DNA of 64,000 nucleotides from Eubacteriales bacterium (GCA_030531505.1 JAUNNH010000001.1:62001-126000), one strand, 5' to 3'. Positions 36,359-46,054 are shown, counted from the first letter of the stretch. The notes: a model not told the origin generated them from the letters alone. Numbers and translations are program-made.

Positions 36359-37012
36359 ATGGCAGGTACCGCGATAACCCCGACCCGTATGGTGCTCAAC
36401 CAGCTCAAGGGCCGTCTGAAGACCGCCCGGCGCGGCCACAAGCTGCTCAAGGACAAGCGCGACGAGCTGATGCGCCAGTTCATGGACGTGGTGAAGCTCA
36501 ACAAGCAGCTGCGTACCCGCGTGGAGGAGGGCCTCACGCAGGCCTTCGCGTCGCAGCAGGTGGCGAGCTCCATCATGTCCCCGGAGATGCTGGAGCAGGC
36601 GCTGCTCTATCCCCGGCAGAGCGTGGAGCTGGGCATGACGTTCAAGAACATCATGAGCGTGAACGTCCCCCGCTACAGCTTCCAGACGAAGAACAACGAT
36701 CCCTCGGAGATCTATCCCTACGGCTTTGCCCAGACCTCGGGCGAGCTGGACGACGCGCTGGACAAGCTGGCGCGGGTGTTCGAGGATATGCTGGAGCTGG
36801 CGCAGGTCGAGAAGACGATGCAGCTGCTGGCCGAGGAGATCGAGAAGACGCGCCGGCGCGTGAACGCGCTGGAGTACGTGATGATCCCCGAGCTAGAGGG
36901 CAACATCAAGTACATCTCCATGAAGCTGGAGGAGAACGAGAACGCCACGAAGGTGCGGCTCCTCAAGGTCAAGGAGATGGTGCTGCAGGACGCGCACCAG
37001 TTCAAGCAATAA
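36359..37012 (+). CDS. ntpD: V-type ATPase central shaft subunit D
   Basis: Rotor axle of 217 residues: two long helices (about 5-75 and 130-200) joined by a short domain. The N-terminal PTRMVLNQLKGRLKTARRGH, then KLLKDKRDEL, and the C-terminal RRVNALEYVMIPELEGNI match subunit D. The ATG follows AGGTAGGTG. It is the last gene of the operon; E. hirae homologues ntpH and ntpJ are not found after it. Confidence 0.96.
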   Translation: MAGTAITPTRMVLNQLKGRLKTARRGHKLLKDKRDELMRQFMDVVKLNKQLRTRVEEGLTQAFASQQVASSIMSPEMLEQALLYPRQSVELGMTFKNIMSVNVPRYSFQTKNNDPSEIYPYGFAQTSGELDDALDKLARVFEDMLELAQVEKTMQLLAEEIEKTRRRVNALEYVMIPELEGNIKYISMKLEENENATKVRLLKVKEMVLQDAHQFKQ

Positions 37013-37043
37013 TGAGCATATGGCAAAACAGCAAAAAGGGAAG

Positions 37044-37076
37044 CCCCGGGTCCTTCTGACCCGGGGTCTTTCTTCG
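37044..37076 (+). terminator. Terminator of V-ATPase operon
   Basis: CCCCGGGTC and GACCCGGGG pair around CTTCT, followed by TCTTTCTT. Confidence 0.88.
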
Positions 37077-37151
37077 ACTTTGAATGGATATATATGCAAA
37101 GATAACGAATAGAAAGCGGAATTAATGGATATTTTTTGAATATAATTCCAA

Positions 37152-37180
37152 TTGAAATAAATAATTATACATGTTATACT
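37152..37180 (+). promoter_or_regulatory. Promoter of C69 dipeptidase gene
   Basis: TTGAAA and TATACT are 17 bp apart in an AT-rich island, 33 bases before the start. Confidence 0.75.
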
Positions 37181-37213
37181 GCTTCCATCATCCAAAAAGG
37201 GAGGAGTCATAAC

Positions 37214-38743
37214 ATGAAAAAGCATTGGAAACACTACGCGTCTCTCCTGGTAGCCCTGGTACTTCTCCTGGCGCTGCCCGGGCAGGCCTTCGCCTGTACG
37301 ACCATCTACGCCGGCGCGAACCTCACGGCGGATGGCAGCAGCTTTTTTGGACGAAGCGAAGACTACAGCTCCGATTATGCCAAGCTCTTCTCCGCGATCC
37401 CGGCGGGCGTACATACGGCGGGGGAAGTCTATGACGGCTGCTATGGCTTCAGTTGGACCTTCACCCATGACAGCTACGCCTATACCGCTTTCTGCGACGA
37501 CAACTCGCAGGGCGTCTGCCCCGACTGCGGGAGCGAGCACGCGCACACACCCTACCAGGCCGGCGGCACCAACGAGATGGGTCTGAGCATCACCGCGACC
37601 GAGACGCTGCACGGCGGGGAAGGCATGGTCGAGGCCGATCCCTTCCCGGAGGACGGGATCGAGGAGGCGGAGATCCCCACGGTGCTGCTGAGCGAGGCGG
37701 CCAGCGCCAAGGAGGCGCTGGAGCTGCTGACCTCGATCTATGACACCGTCGGGGCGAACGCCGGCTCGGGCATCATCCTGGCGGACCCGGAGGAGGCCTG
37801 GTATATCGAGAACGTCTCCGGTACGCAGTATCTGGCCGTCAAGCTCGGGCCCGACATGCTCTTCGTTGAGCCGAACATCTCCATCATCGGGCTGATCGAC
37901 CTGGACGACAGCGAGAATGTTGTCGCCTCGCCCGCCCTGATCGAGACCGCCGTCGCGGCGGGCAGCTTTGTCGGGGACGAGGAGGCGAACGTGATCGACT
38001 TCGCCGCCTCCTGCGCAGCGGTGCCCGGCGGAAATACCTATTACCGGCTGGCTGCGGGACTCAACACCCTGGCTGCGGCGGAAAACTGGCCGGCTGATCT
38101 CACGGCTGAGGGCATCGAGGATGGCGCCTACAAGATCTCGAACCTCAATGGGGAGGGGAAGATCGTCGCCCCCTACACGAACATCACGGCTGCCGGGGCG
38201 CTGGATGTGCAGAGCCTGATCAGCTTCTATCAGACCTCGCCCATCGGCAAGCCCGGCAACACCGAGACCCACATCTTCCAGCTGAGCGGCGCATCCGCCC
38301 TCGGCACAGTGGAATGGCTGTGCCTGGATAATGCGGTCTACAACGTGTTCATCCCGTACTATCCGATGCTGACCACCGGTGTGTTTGCGGCCTATGAGGC
38401 GGGCTGCGACTTCGCGGCTTACGTCGAGGAAGAGCCGACTGAGGGGACGTACTTCCCGGCGAAAGAGGGCGTCTGGGTTGTGTTCCCGGATGGCTGGGAG
38501 AACTCGCTTTACTGGGTCTATGCCGCGCTGAGTCACATCGCGCAGGACGACGCCGAGGCCGCCGCACACATCAGCGAGACGCTTGCGGCGACGCAGACGG
38601 AGATCTTTGCTGACTGGGCCGCGCTGCAGGAAGCCGTGGCTGGGGCGGAGGATCCTGCAGCCGTCGCTACCGCGGGCAGTGCTGCCATGGCGGAGAAGAG
38701 CTATGACGCCGCCGTCGCGCTCCTGGCGGAGTACGGACTGTAA
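37214..38743 (+). CDS. Secreted C69-family dipeptidase
   Basis: A 509-residue N-terminal-nucleophile hydrolase. The signal peptide ends QAFA, and cleavage would expose Cys28 (CTTIYAG) as the catalytic N-terminal cysteine, as in family C69/PepD. Conserved family blocks follow: DGSSFFGRSEDY and NEMGLSITATET, and WYIENVSGTQYLAVKL near 195. Members cut dipeptides or act as acyl-peptide amidases. Here the enzyme would work outside the cell on peptides or wall fragments. The C-terminal 100 residues are helical and Ala-rich. The ORF is open upstream to 37136, but the ATG at 37214 follows GGGAGGAG and starts the signal peptide. Monocistronic. Confidence 0.9.
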   Translation: MKKHWKHYASLLVALVLLLALPGQAFACTTIYAGANLTADGSSFFGRSEDYSSDYAKLFSAIPAGVHTAGEVYDGCYGFSWTFTHDSYAYTAFCDDNSQGVCPDCGSEHAHTPYQAGGTNEMGLSITATETLHGGEGMVEADPFPEDGIEEAEIPTVLLSEAASAKEALELLTSIYDTVGANAGSGIILADPEEAWYIENVSGTQYLAVKLGPDMLFVEPNISIIGLIDLDDSENVVASPALIETAVAAGSFVGDEEANVIDFAASCAAVPGGNTYYRLAAGLNTLAAAENWPADLTAEGIEDGAYKISNLNGEGKIVAPYTNITAAGALDVQSLISFYQTSPIGKPGNTETHIFQLSGASALGTVEWLCLDNAVYNVFIPYYPMLTTGVFAAYEAGCDFAAYVEEEPTEGTYFPAKEGVWVVFPDGWENSLYWVYAALSHIAQDDAEAAAHISETLAATQTEIFADWAALQEAVAGAEDPAAVATAGSAAMAEKSYDAAVALLAEYGL

Positions 38744-38774
38744 GACGCAGCGCAAAAAACTAACCATATACCGC

Positions 38775-38812
38775 ACAGCCGCCGTCATTTTCATGACGGC
38801 GGCTGTATTCTT
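38775..38812 (+). terminator. Terminator after dipeptidase gene
   Basis: A 14-bp perfect stem (arm ACAGCCGCCGTCAT, loop TTTC) followed by ATTCTTT. Confidence 0.85.
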
Positions 38813-38895
38813 TATGTGAAGGTGGCGCGGAGAACAGCCTTGTCTCCGCGCCATCCCTTGCCGCTGCCGCGCTGCACATTATCCCGCCCGACGTA

Positions 38896-38923
38896 TTGAA
38901 ATCACCGGAAAGTGTGGTATAAT
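38896..38923 (+). promoter_or_regulatory. Promoter of htpG
   Basis: TTGAAA and TATAAT are 16 bp apart. No CIRCE or other heat-shock operator was seen. Confidence 0.7.
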
Positions 38924-38960
38924 ACTTTATTATGATTTTAATATGGAGGCAACTGCGAAC

Positions 38961-40871
38961 ATGGGCAAAAAACAGTTCAAGGCCGAGAGCAAGCGGCTCC
39001 TTGACCTGATGATCAATTCCATCTACACGAATAAGGAGATCTTCCTCCGGGAGATCATCTCCAACGCGTCCGACGCCATCGACAAGCTCTGCTACCTGTC
39101 CCTGACCGACGACCAGGTCGGGCTCAGCCGGGACGATTTCCGCATCGACCTGATCCCCGACAAGGAGGCGCGCACCCTCACTGTGCGCGACAACGGCATC
39201 GGTATGAGCCTGGCCGAGGCCGAGAACAACCTCGGCGTCATTGCCAAGTCCGGCTCCTTCCAGTTCAAGGGCGAGATGGAGCAGGACAAGGCCGAGGACC
39301 TCAGCATCATCGGCCAGTTCGGTGTGGGCTTTTACTCCGCCTTCATGGTGGCCGACGAGGTCACCGTCCTTACCCGCAAATACGGCGAGGAGCAGGGCGT
39401 CTGCTGGCAGAGCAAGGGCGCGGACGGCTATACCGTCACCCCGGTTGAGAAGGAGAGCGTCGGCACTGAGGTCATCATGCACCTCAAGCCCGACAGCGAC
39501 GACGAGGTCTATGGCTCCTACCTCGAGGTGTGGAAGCTCAAGGCGCTGGTGCGCAAGTATTCCGATTACGTGCGCTGGCCCATCCGGATGGATGTGGAGC
39601 ATCAGGAGCGCTTTGAGACCGGCGAGAAGAACGACGACGGCAGCCCGAAGTACGACTATAAGATGGTTACGGAGAACGAGACCATCAACAGCCGCATCCC
39701 GATCTGGCAGCGCGCGAAGAGCGAAGTGACCGACGATGACTGCATCGCCTGGTACAAGGAGAAGAACCGCGACCGCAAGGATCCCTGCGCGCTGGTGCGT
39801 GTAAACGCCGAGGGCACGGTCAGCTACAAGGCCATGCTCTTCGTCCCCGGCGAGCAGAACGAGAACGCCTTTGCCGGCGACAACAAGGGCGGCATCACCC
39901 TCTATTCCAACGGCGTCATGATCATGGAGAAGTGCGACAAGCTCGTGCACGACTACTTTGACTTCGTCAAGGGCGTCGTGGACTCCCCGGATTTGAGCCT
40001 GAACATCTCCCGCGAGCTGCTGCAGCACGACCGCCAGCTGCGCATCATCGGCCAGAACCTCGAGAAGCGCATTAAAGGCGAGCTCGAGAAGCTGCTGAAG
40101 GACGAGCGCGAGAAGTACGAGGAGTTCTACCGCAACTTCGGCACCGACCTCAAGTGCGGCATATGCGACGAGTACGGCCGCTACAAGGACTTCCTGCGCG
40201 ACCTGCTGATCTTCTATACCGACAAGGACCGCCAGATCACGCTTCAGGAGTACGCCGAGGCTATGCCCGAAAGCCAGCAGGCAATCTACTACGCGAGCGC
40301 CGATACCCTCAAACACGCCAAGGAGCTTCCCCAGTGCGAGCAGGTGCGTTCCCGCGGCTATGAGCTCCTCTATCTCACGAGCCCGCTGGACGAAATGGTC
40401 ATTGAGAACCTGCGCGAGGTGAACGGCAAGCGCTTCTGCAACGTCGTGACCGACGACCTCGGCTTCGAGACCGAGGAGGAGAAGAAGGCCGCCGAGGAGC
40501 GCGAGGTTGAGAACAAGGAGCTGCTGGACTTCGTGAAGGAGGCCATCGGCGAGGAGGTGGCGAAGGTCCGCCTGAGCCGCAAGCTCGCCTCCCGCCCCTG
40601 CTGCCTGACCAGCGAGGGTCCGCTGACGCTCGAGATGGAGCGCTATTTCCGCGCCGGCCCGAGCGAGGAGATGCGCAAGCTGCGCGCGACGCGCGTGCTG
40701 GAGCTCAACCCCGAGCACCCCGCCTTTGAGGCCGTGAAGACCGCCTTCGAGGGCGACAAGGAGAAGGGGAAGAAGCTCGCGAAGATTCTCTGGGTGCTTG
40801 CGGAGATGAACGCAGGCATCGAGGTGGAGGACACCGGCGAGTTCACGGAGCTCGTGAGCGAGCTGTTCTGA
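38961..40871 (+). CDS. htpG: Molecular chaperone HtpG (Hsp90)
   Basis: ATP-dependent Hsp90 chaperone, 636 residues, normal length. The N-terminal ATPase domain has EIFLREIISNASDAIDKL (near 24-41), DNGIGMS and GQFGVGFYSAFMVA, the GHKL nucleotide-binding signature. Middle and C-terminal dimerisation domains follow, with LNISRELLQ in the middle region. The ATG at 38961 is chosen because GGAGG stands 11 bases before it; the earlier ATG at 38943 overlaps that site. It acts in the cytosol on folding intermediates. Monocistronic; followed by a series of hairpins. Confidence 0.96.
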   Translation: MGKKQFKAESKRLLDLMINSIYTNKEIFLREIISNASDAIDKLCYLSLTDDQVGLSRDDFRIDLIPDKEARTLTVRDNGIGMSLAEAENNLGVIAKSGSFQFKGEMEQDKAEDLSIIGQFGVGFYSAFMVADEVTVLTRKYGEEQGVCWQSKGADGYTVTPVEKESVGTEVIMHLKPDSDDEVYGSYLEVWKLKALVRKYSDYVRWPIRMDVEHQERFETGEKNDDGSPKYDYKMVTENETINSRIPIWQRAKSEVTDDDCIAWYKEKNRDRKDPCALVRVNAEGTVSYKAMLFVPGEQNENAFAGDNKGGITLYSNGVMIMEKCDKLVHDYFDFVKGVVDSPDLSLNISRELLQHDRQLRIIGQNLEKRIKGELEKLLKDEREKYEEFYRNFGTDLKCGICDEYGRYKDFLRDLLIFYTDKDRQITLQEYAEAMPESQQAIYYASADTLKHAKELPQCEQVRSRGYELLYLTSPLDEMVIENLREVNGKRFCNVVTDDLGFETEEEKKAAEEREVENKELLDFVKEAIGEEVAKVRLSRKLASRPCCLTSEGPLTLEMERYFRAGPSEEMRKLRATRVLELNPEHPAFEAVKTAFEGDKEKGKKLAKILWVLAEMNAGIEVEDTGEFTELVSELF

Positions 40872-40873
40872 AG

Positions 40874-40901
40874 CGTTTGAGAAGGTAAGCCTTCTCAAAC
40901 G
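40874..40901 (+). terminator. Hairpin directly after htpG
   Basis: CGTTTGAGAAGG and CCTTCTCAAACG form a perfect 12-bp stem with a TAAG loop three bases after the stop. No T-run follows, so it may protect the mRNA 3' end or end transcription weakly. Confidence 0.6.
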
Positions 40902-40910
40902 AGAGAGCTG

Positions 40911-40962
40911 CAGTCCGGTGCGCGCACTCGCTTGCGTGAGACGCTCGCACACTTCCGGACTG
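40911..40962 (+). repeat. Long imperfect inverted repeat between htpG and hemW
   Basis: CAGTCCGG and CCGGACTG enclose an inner GTGCG/CGCAC pair and a further weak stem, giving a cruciform-like element of about 52 bases. Function unknown. Confidence 0.55.
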
Positions 40963-40968
40963 AGATGT

Positions 40969-41001
40969 GTTTTTTGCGAGGTACACGCCCCCGCAAAAAA
41001 C
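40969..41001 (+). repeat. Second inverted repeat before hemW
   Basis: GTTTTTTGCG and CGCAAAAAAC form a perfect 10-bp stem with a 13-base loop, about 50 bases before hemW. Confidence 0.55.
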
Positions 41002-41054
41002 GATTATATATCTTTTTCGCCCAGGGACAGGCATCCTGTAATCGGAGGATCGTC

Positions 41055-42320
41055 ATGAAAGCAAGACCCCGTCTGGGTATCTACATCCATATACCCTTCT
41101 GTGCGTCGAAGTGCGGCTACTGCGATTTCTACTCGCTTGCCGGCTGTGATAACCGGATGGACAAATATCAGAAGGCGCTGATCGCCCATCTGGAGGAGTC
41201 TTCGCACGCGATCCGTCAGTACGAGGTGGACTCGGTCTATTTCGGCGGCGGCACGCCGAGTTACTATGGCGCCGAGCGGCTGATGGAGCTCTTCAACGTC
41301 CTCAAGCTCAACGGCAACGTCCGCCTCGACGCGGAGGTCACGGTGGAGTGCAACCCCGACAGCGTCCATCGCGATGAGCTCAAATACCTGCGGCAGGAGG
41401 GCGTGAACCGCCTCTCCATCGGCGTGCAGTCGGCGAACAACGACCTGCTCAAAATCATCGGCCGCCGCCATAACTTCCAGCAGGCGAAGGATGCCTTCCG
41501 CACCGCGCGCGAGGCGGGCTTCGACAACATCAGCCTTGACCTCATCTACGGCCTGCCCACCCAGACCAAGAGCGACTGGGCTGAGTCTGTCCAGCGCATC
41601 CTCGAACTGCATCCCGAGCATATCTCCTGCTACGGCCTGAAGCTGGAGGAGGGGACGCCGATGTACGACGAGTACCGCGGTTCCCCGGTGCTGCCGGACG
41701 AGGACATGCAGGCGGATATGTACTTTTACGCGGCGGAGACCCTCGCCCGCTACGGCTACAAGCAGTATGAGATCTCCAACTTTGCCGCCCCCGGCTTCGA
41801 GAGCCGGCACAACATGAAATACTGGACGCTCGACGACTACATGGGCTTCGGCCCCGGCGCCGCCTCGAGCGTGGGGAACCTGCGTTACACCTATGTGAAG
41901 GACCTCAAGCGCTATATCGCCTGCGTCAACCGCAAGACCAGCCTCGTGGAGGAGTATGAGACGGTGGACGCGCTGGAGCGATCGGTCGAGTACGTGATGC
42001 TCGGCATGCGCACCGCCCGCGGCATCTCGGAGAACGATTACCGCGAACGCGCTCAGGCGAACTGGAGCGCGATCCACCGGGTGCTCGTCGCCTTCGAGGA
42101 GAAGGGCTGGGTCGAGCAGACCGGGGACCGCTGGCACTTCACGGTGCCGGGCTACCTCATCTCGAACACGCTGATCGGCATCCTGCTCGAGGCGCAGGCC
42201 GCCGGCCGGGTGGAGAACATCCCCTGGCTGGACCGGGCCGGCGATGCCGAACGGAAAATCAACCTGCCCAAGGGAGAGGACGAGCTCTTTGCGGAGCTGT
42301 ATGAAAAGACCAAATCTTGA
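41055..42320 (+). CDS. hemW: Heme chaperone HemW (radical SAM)
   Basis: A radical SAM protein of 421 residues. The [4Fe-4S] motif is CASKCGYCDFY (Cys16, Cys20, Cys23), with HIPFC before it. HNMKYWTLDDYMGFGPGAAS near 255 and the winged C-terminal domain are typical of HemW. HemW lacks coproporphyrinogen oxidase activity and is thought to deliver heme, which would suit a cell that makes multiheme NrfA. The ATG follows GGAGG; the ORF is open upstream through the hairpin region, but that part shows no family similarity. It leads the hemW-vanW-metG-gtrII run. Confidence 0.92.
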   Translation: MKARPRLGIYIHIPFCASKCGYCDFYSLAGCDNRMDKYQKALIAHLEESSHAIRQYEVDSVYFGGGTPSYYGAERLMELFNVLKLNGNVRLDAEVTVECNPDSVHRDELKYLRQEGVNRLSIGVQSANNDLLKIIGRRHNFQQAKDAFRTAREAGFDNISLDLIYGLPTQTKSDWAESVQRILELHPEHISCYGLKLEEGTPMYDEYRGSPVLPDEDMQADMYFYAAETLARYGYKQYEISNFAAPGFESRHNMKYWTLDDYMGFGPGAASSVGNLRYTYVKDLKRYIACVNRKTSLVEEYETVDALERSVEYVMLGMRTARGISENDYRERAQANWSAIHRVLVAFEEKGWVEQTGDRWHFTVPGYLISNTLIGILLEAQAAGRVENIPWLDRAGDAERKINLPKGEDELFAELYEKTKS

Positions 42321-42339
42321 ATTGTGAGGATAGATCGAC

Positions 42340-44073
42340 GTGGCATTGCATGAAAAGAAGAGCGCCTCGCACGCGAGGCATGAGGCGGAGACGACGCGGT
42401 CCGCGCCGCGCCGCCGCCATACGGAGGAGGAGCCCAGACGCTCTGCGTCCCGGAAGAACAGCGACCGGGCGGAGCGTGAGCTCTTCGAAGAGGAGCCGGT
42501 CCGCAAGCGCCGCTCTTCGTCGCCCAAGAGCCGCAACAAGCGGCGCCGCAAGGCGAAAAAGCGCCTCCAGGCCCTGCTGATCCTGCTGGTGTCCCTGGCG
42601 CTGGCGCTGGTCTGCGGTGCACTCTACGCCGGGTCCTGCGTCTCCACGAGCGAGACGAACCTGCCGAACGTTTATGTGGACGGAATCGACGTGTCCGGCC
42701 TCAGCAAGGAAGAGACCGAAGCGCGGCTAAAGGCCGAAGGCTGGGACCGCGACAGCGCGGCTCCGCTCATCGTGTCGCTGCCGGCGGGACAGAGCTTTGA
42801 GCTGGACCGCCTGGAGGCCGGGGCGGCGATGTCGCTCAAGCAGGCGGTAGACGCCGCCTTTGCCTACGGTCACACCGGCAACTGGCTGGGCGATCTGCGC
42901 AGCTGGCTCTCCGCGCGGCTGAGTCCCGTGGACCGCGGGGAATTCGTCGCCACGCTGGACGACACCTATATCGCCGCCCAGGTCGATGCGGGCCTGAACG
43001 CCTTTGCGGAGGCGACGGCCGGGACGGACGAATACTTCGTCAACAAGGAGACCGAGACACTCGACATCGTCAAGGGCGCCGGCCAGCTGACGCTCGACCG
43101 CGGCAAGCTGACCGAGACCGTGCGCCAGGCCCTGCTGGCCGGGGAGGCGGCAGTCCGCTACGACACGCTGGAGAACCCGCCCCAGGTTCCGGATTTCCCG
43201 GCCATCCACCAGGTGCTGGAGGCCGAGCCGCAGGACGCCCACTTCGTCGAGGGCGGCTGGGACGTGGTCGAGGAGGTCGTCGGCTGTCGCTTTGACGTGG
43301 GGGAAGCCGAGCGCCTCTGGAGCCAGGCGGACTGGATGGAGACCGTGCAGGTCCCGCTGGACATCACCTATCCCGCGGTCACGGGCGAGAGCCTGCGCTC
43401 CATGCTCTTCCGCGACCTGCTGGGCACGCAGACCACCTACTTCCCGAACAGCATCCAGAACCGTATCAGCAACATCCAACTGGCCGCCTCCAAGCTCGAC
43501 GGGGTCGTGCTCAACCCGGGCGAGATCTTCAGCTACAACGAGACCGTCGGCGAGCGCACCGAGGCTGCTGGCTTCCTGATGGCCGCCGCGTATTCCAACG
43601 GCGAGGTGGTCGAGGAGCTGGGCGGCGGTGTCTGCCAGGTGTCCTCCACGCTCTACTGCGCGGTGCTCTACTCGCAGCTCGGCATCAAGAGCCGCGACAA
43701 CCACTACTTCAAGGTGGACTATCTCGATTGGGGCATGGACGCGACGGTGAGCTGGCCGAGCCCGGACTTCAAGTTCCAGAACACCCGCGATTACCCGGTC
43801 AAGATCCACACGACGGTCGATCCGCTCGAGCGTTACATCACCATCGAGATCTGGGGCACCGACACCGACGGGACGCACATCGAGCTATACAACGACCGCT
43901 ACCGCGTCACCGATGACACCTATGGCGTGCTGGTCGGCTGGAACGTTTACCTCTACGCGAAGATCATCGACGCGGAGGGCAACGTCCTGCGCGTCGAGGA
44001 ACGTGCGCCGAGCACCTATCACCTGCATGACGAGGACATCGCCTGGCCGCCCGAGAAATACGCGGCCGGCTGA
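42340..44073 (+). CDS. VanW-domain membrane protein
   Basis: A 577-residue envelope protein. Residues 1-75 are a highly charged cytoplasmic Arg/Lys/Glu/Ser-rich region, 76-97 a transmembrane helix, then two peptidoglycan-binding-type (PG_binding_4-like) repeats (NVYVDGIDVSGLSKEE opens the first), and the VanW domain at about 360-500 with LNPGEIFSYNETVG and GGGVCQVSSTLYCAVL. VanW proteins accompany some vancomycin-resistance clusters and are common in Clostridia, where their role in the wall is not settled; no van genes are nearby. Start is GTG behind GAGGA. Confidence 0.88.
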   Translation: MALHEKKSASHARHEAETTRSAPRRRHTEEEPRRSASRKNSDRAERELFEEEPVRKRRSSSPKSRNKRRRKAKKRLQALLILLVSLALALVCGALYAGSCVSTSETNLPNVYVDGIDVSGLSKEETEARLKAEGWDRDSAAPLIVSLPAGQSFELDRLEAGAAMSLKQAVDAAFAYGHTGNWLGDLRSWLSARLSPVDRGEFVATLDDTYIAAQVDAGLNAFAEATAGTDEYFVNKETETLDIVKGAGQLTLDRGKLTETVRQALLAGEAAVRYDTLENPPQVPDFPAIHQVLEAEPQDAHFVEGGWDVVEEVVGCRFDVGEAERLWSQADWMETVQVPLDITYPAVTGESLRSMLFRDLLGTQTTYFPNSIQNRISNIQLAASKLDGVVLNPGEIFSYNETVGERTEAAGFLMAAAYSNGEVVEELGGGVCQVSSTLYCAVLYSQLGIKSRDNHYFKVDYLDWGMDATVSWPSPDFKFQNTRDYPVKIHTTVDPLERYITIEIWGTDTDGTHIELYNDRYRVTDDTYGVLVGWNVYLYAKIIDAEGNVLRVEERAPSTYHLHDEDIAWPPEKYAAG

Positions 44074-44101
44074 CCATATAAACGAGAAGAGGAGACAAAC
44101 C

Positions 44102-46054
44102 ATGGAGAAAAAGCCCTTTTATATTACCACCCCGATTTACTACCCCTCCGACAAGCTGCATATCGGTCACACCTACTGCACCGTCGCCACCGACGCGATC
44201 GCACGCTACAAGCGCCTGTGCGGCTTTGACGTGATGTTCCTCACCGGCACCGACGAGCACGGCCAGAAGATCGAGGAGAAGGCGAAGGCCGCCGGCGTCA
44301 CGCCGCAGGAATTCGTCGACCGCATCGTCACCGGCGAAAACGGCATCCTGGATCTGTGGAAGCTGATGAACATCTCCAACGACCGCTTCATCCGTACCAC
44401 CGACGACTACCATGTCGTGTCCATCCAGCGCATCTTCCGCAAGATGTACGAGAAGGGCGATATCTACAAGGGCGCCTACAAGGGCAAGTACTGTACGCCC
44501 TGCGAGAGCTTCTGGACCGAGAGCCAGCTCGTCGACGGCAAGTGCCCCGACTGCGGGCGTGAGGTGCACGACGCCGAGGAGGAGGCCTACTTCTTCCGGC
44601 TCTCCAAGTATGCCAAGCCCGTCCAGGACCTGCTCGAGACCGGCACCTTCCTGCAGCCCGCCTCCCGCGTCAACGAGATGATCAACAACTTCATCAAGCC
44701 GGGCCTGGAGGATCTCTGCGTTTCCCGCACCAGCTTCACCTGGGGCATCCCGGTGGACTTCGATCCGGGCCACGTCGTCTACGTTTGGGTCGACGCGCTT
44801 TTCAACTACTGCACGGCCCTCGGTTATCTCAACGACCGCTACGACGAGTTCGATCGCTACTGGCCGGTCGCGCACCACATCGTCGGCAAGGAGATCGTCC
44901 GCTTCCACTCCATCATCTGGCCTGCCATGCTGATGAGCATGGAGCTGCCTTTGCCGCAGAAGGTCTACGGCCACGGCTGGCTCGTCATCGACGGCGGCAA
45001 GATGTCCAAGTCCAAGGGCAATGTGGTCGATCCCTACGTGCTGGCGGAGAAGTTCGGCGTGGATGCGCTGCGCTTCTTCCTGCTGCGCACTTTCCCCTTC
45101 GGCACCGACGGCAACTTCTCCAACGAGCTGCTGATCTCCACCATCAACACCGATCTGGCCAACGACCTCGGCAACCTTGTCTCCCGCACGACCGCGATGG
45201 TCGAGAAGTACTTTGGCGGCACCCTGCCCGCCGAACGCGAGCATGATCCCGTGGACGAGGAGCTGCTCGCTCTGATCCGCGGTACAAAGGAGCGCTATGC
45301 CGTTCAGATGGACGCCTTCCAGCTGCATGTCGGCCTGGAGGAGGTCTTCAAGCTGATCCAGCGCGCCAACAAGTACATCGACGAGACCGCGCCCTGGGTC
45401 CTGGCCCGCGATGAGAGCAAAAAGGCCCGCCTCGCGACGGTCATGTATAATCTGCTCGAGGCGCTGCGCGTGTCCCTCGTGATGCTCACCCCCTTCATCC
45501 CCGAAAGCTGCGAAAAAGCCTTTGCGCAGATCGGCGCCGAGGGCGAGGCACGCTCCTGGGACAAGGCCGGGGAGTACGGCGTGCTGCCCGCGACGGTCAC
45601 GGTTCACAAGGGTGAGACGCTCTTCCCGCGCATCGACGCCGTGAAGATGCTCGCCGAGCTCGAGGAGGCCGAAAAGAAGGCCCGCGGTCCGCAGGTCAAG
45701 GTCGAGCCGGTGCTGCCCGACGTCACGATCGACGAGTTCGCCAAATGCGATATGCGCGTCTGCAAGGTCCTCTCCTGCGAGGCCGTGAAGAAGTCCGAGA
45801 AGCTGCTGAAGTTCCAGCTGGACGACGGCAGCGGTACGCCCCGCCAGATCCTCTCCGGCATCCACAAGTTCTATGAGCCGGAGCAGCTCGTGGGCAAGAC
45901 CGTGGTCGCAATCCTGAATCTCCCGAGCCGGAAGATGATGGGGCAGGAGTCCAACGGTATGCTGCTCTCGGCCGTGCGCGAGGTCGACGGCAAGGAGGAG
46001 CTGCACCTCATGATCCTCGATGATTCCGTCCCCGCCGGCGCCCGGCTCTGCTGA
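44102..46054 (+). CDS. metG: Methionyl-tRNA synthetase
   Basis: Charges tRNA-Met. The 650-residue class I synthetase has HIGH at 20-23, a zinc knuckle with Cys131, Cys134, Cys148 and Cys151, and KMSKS at 300-304. The C-terminal 110 residues are an OB-fold tRNA-binding domain (EFAKCDMRVCKVLSCEAV, SRKMMGQESNGMLL) that makes the protein a dimer. The ATG follows AGAGGAG. It is 28 bases after the VanW gene and 18 before the GtrII-like gene, probably one transcript. No T-box leader is present. Confidence 0.97.
   Translation: MEKKPFYITTPIYYPSDKLHIGHTYCTVATDAIARYKRLCGFDVMFLTGTDEHGQKIEEKAKAAGVTPQEFVDRIVTGENGILDLWKLMNISNDRFIRTTDDYHVVSIQRIFRKMYEKGDIYKGAYKGKYCTPCESFWTESQLVDGKCPDCGREVHDAEEEAYFFRLSKYAKPVQDLLETGTFLQPASRVNEMINNFIKPGLEDLCVSRTSFTWGIPVDFDPGHVVYVWVDALFNYCTALGYLNDRYDEFDRYWPVAHHIVGKEIVRFHSIIWPAMLMSMELPLPQKVYGHGWLVIDGGKMSKSKGNVVDPYVLAEKFGVDALRFFLLRTFPFGTDGNFSNELLISTINTDLANDLGNLVSRTTAMVEKYFGGTLPAEREHDPVDEELLALIRGTKERYAVQMDAFQLHVGLEEVFKLIQRANKYIDETAPWVLARDESKKARLATVMYNLLEALRVSLVMLTPFIPESCEKAFAQIGAEGEARSWDKAGEYGVLPATVTVHKGETLFPRIDAVKMLAELEEAEKKARGPQVKVEPVLPDVTIDEFAKCDMRVCKVLSCEAVKKSEKLLKFQLDDGSGTPRQILSGIHKFYEPEQLVGKTVVAILNLPSRKMMGQESNGMLLSAVREVDGKEELHLMILDDSVPAGARLC

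Noticed and set aside
38896-38960. CIRCE heat-shock operator before htpG
   Set aside because: No TTAGCACTC-N9-GAGTGCTAA-like repeat is present.
38760-40952. Minus-strand ORF of 730 codons
   Set aside because: Antisense shadow of htpG; no domain and no translation signal.
42340-44073. Vancomycin-resistance cluster
   Set aside because: Only a VanW-domain protein is present; no vanH, vanA-type ligase, vanX or two-component system adjoins it.
44074-44101. T-box leader before metG
   Set aside because: Only 28 bases separate metG from the preceding gene, far too few for a T-box.
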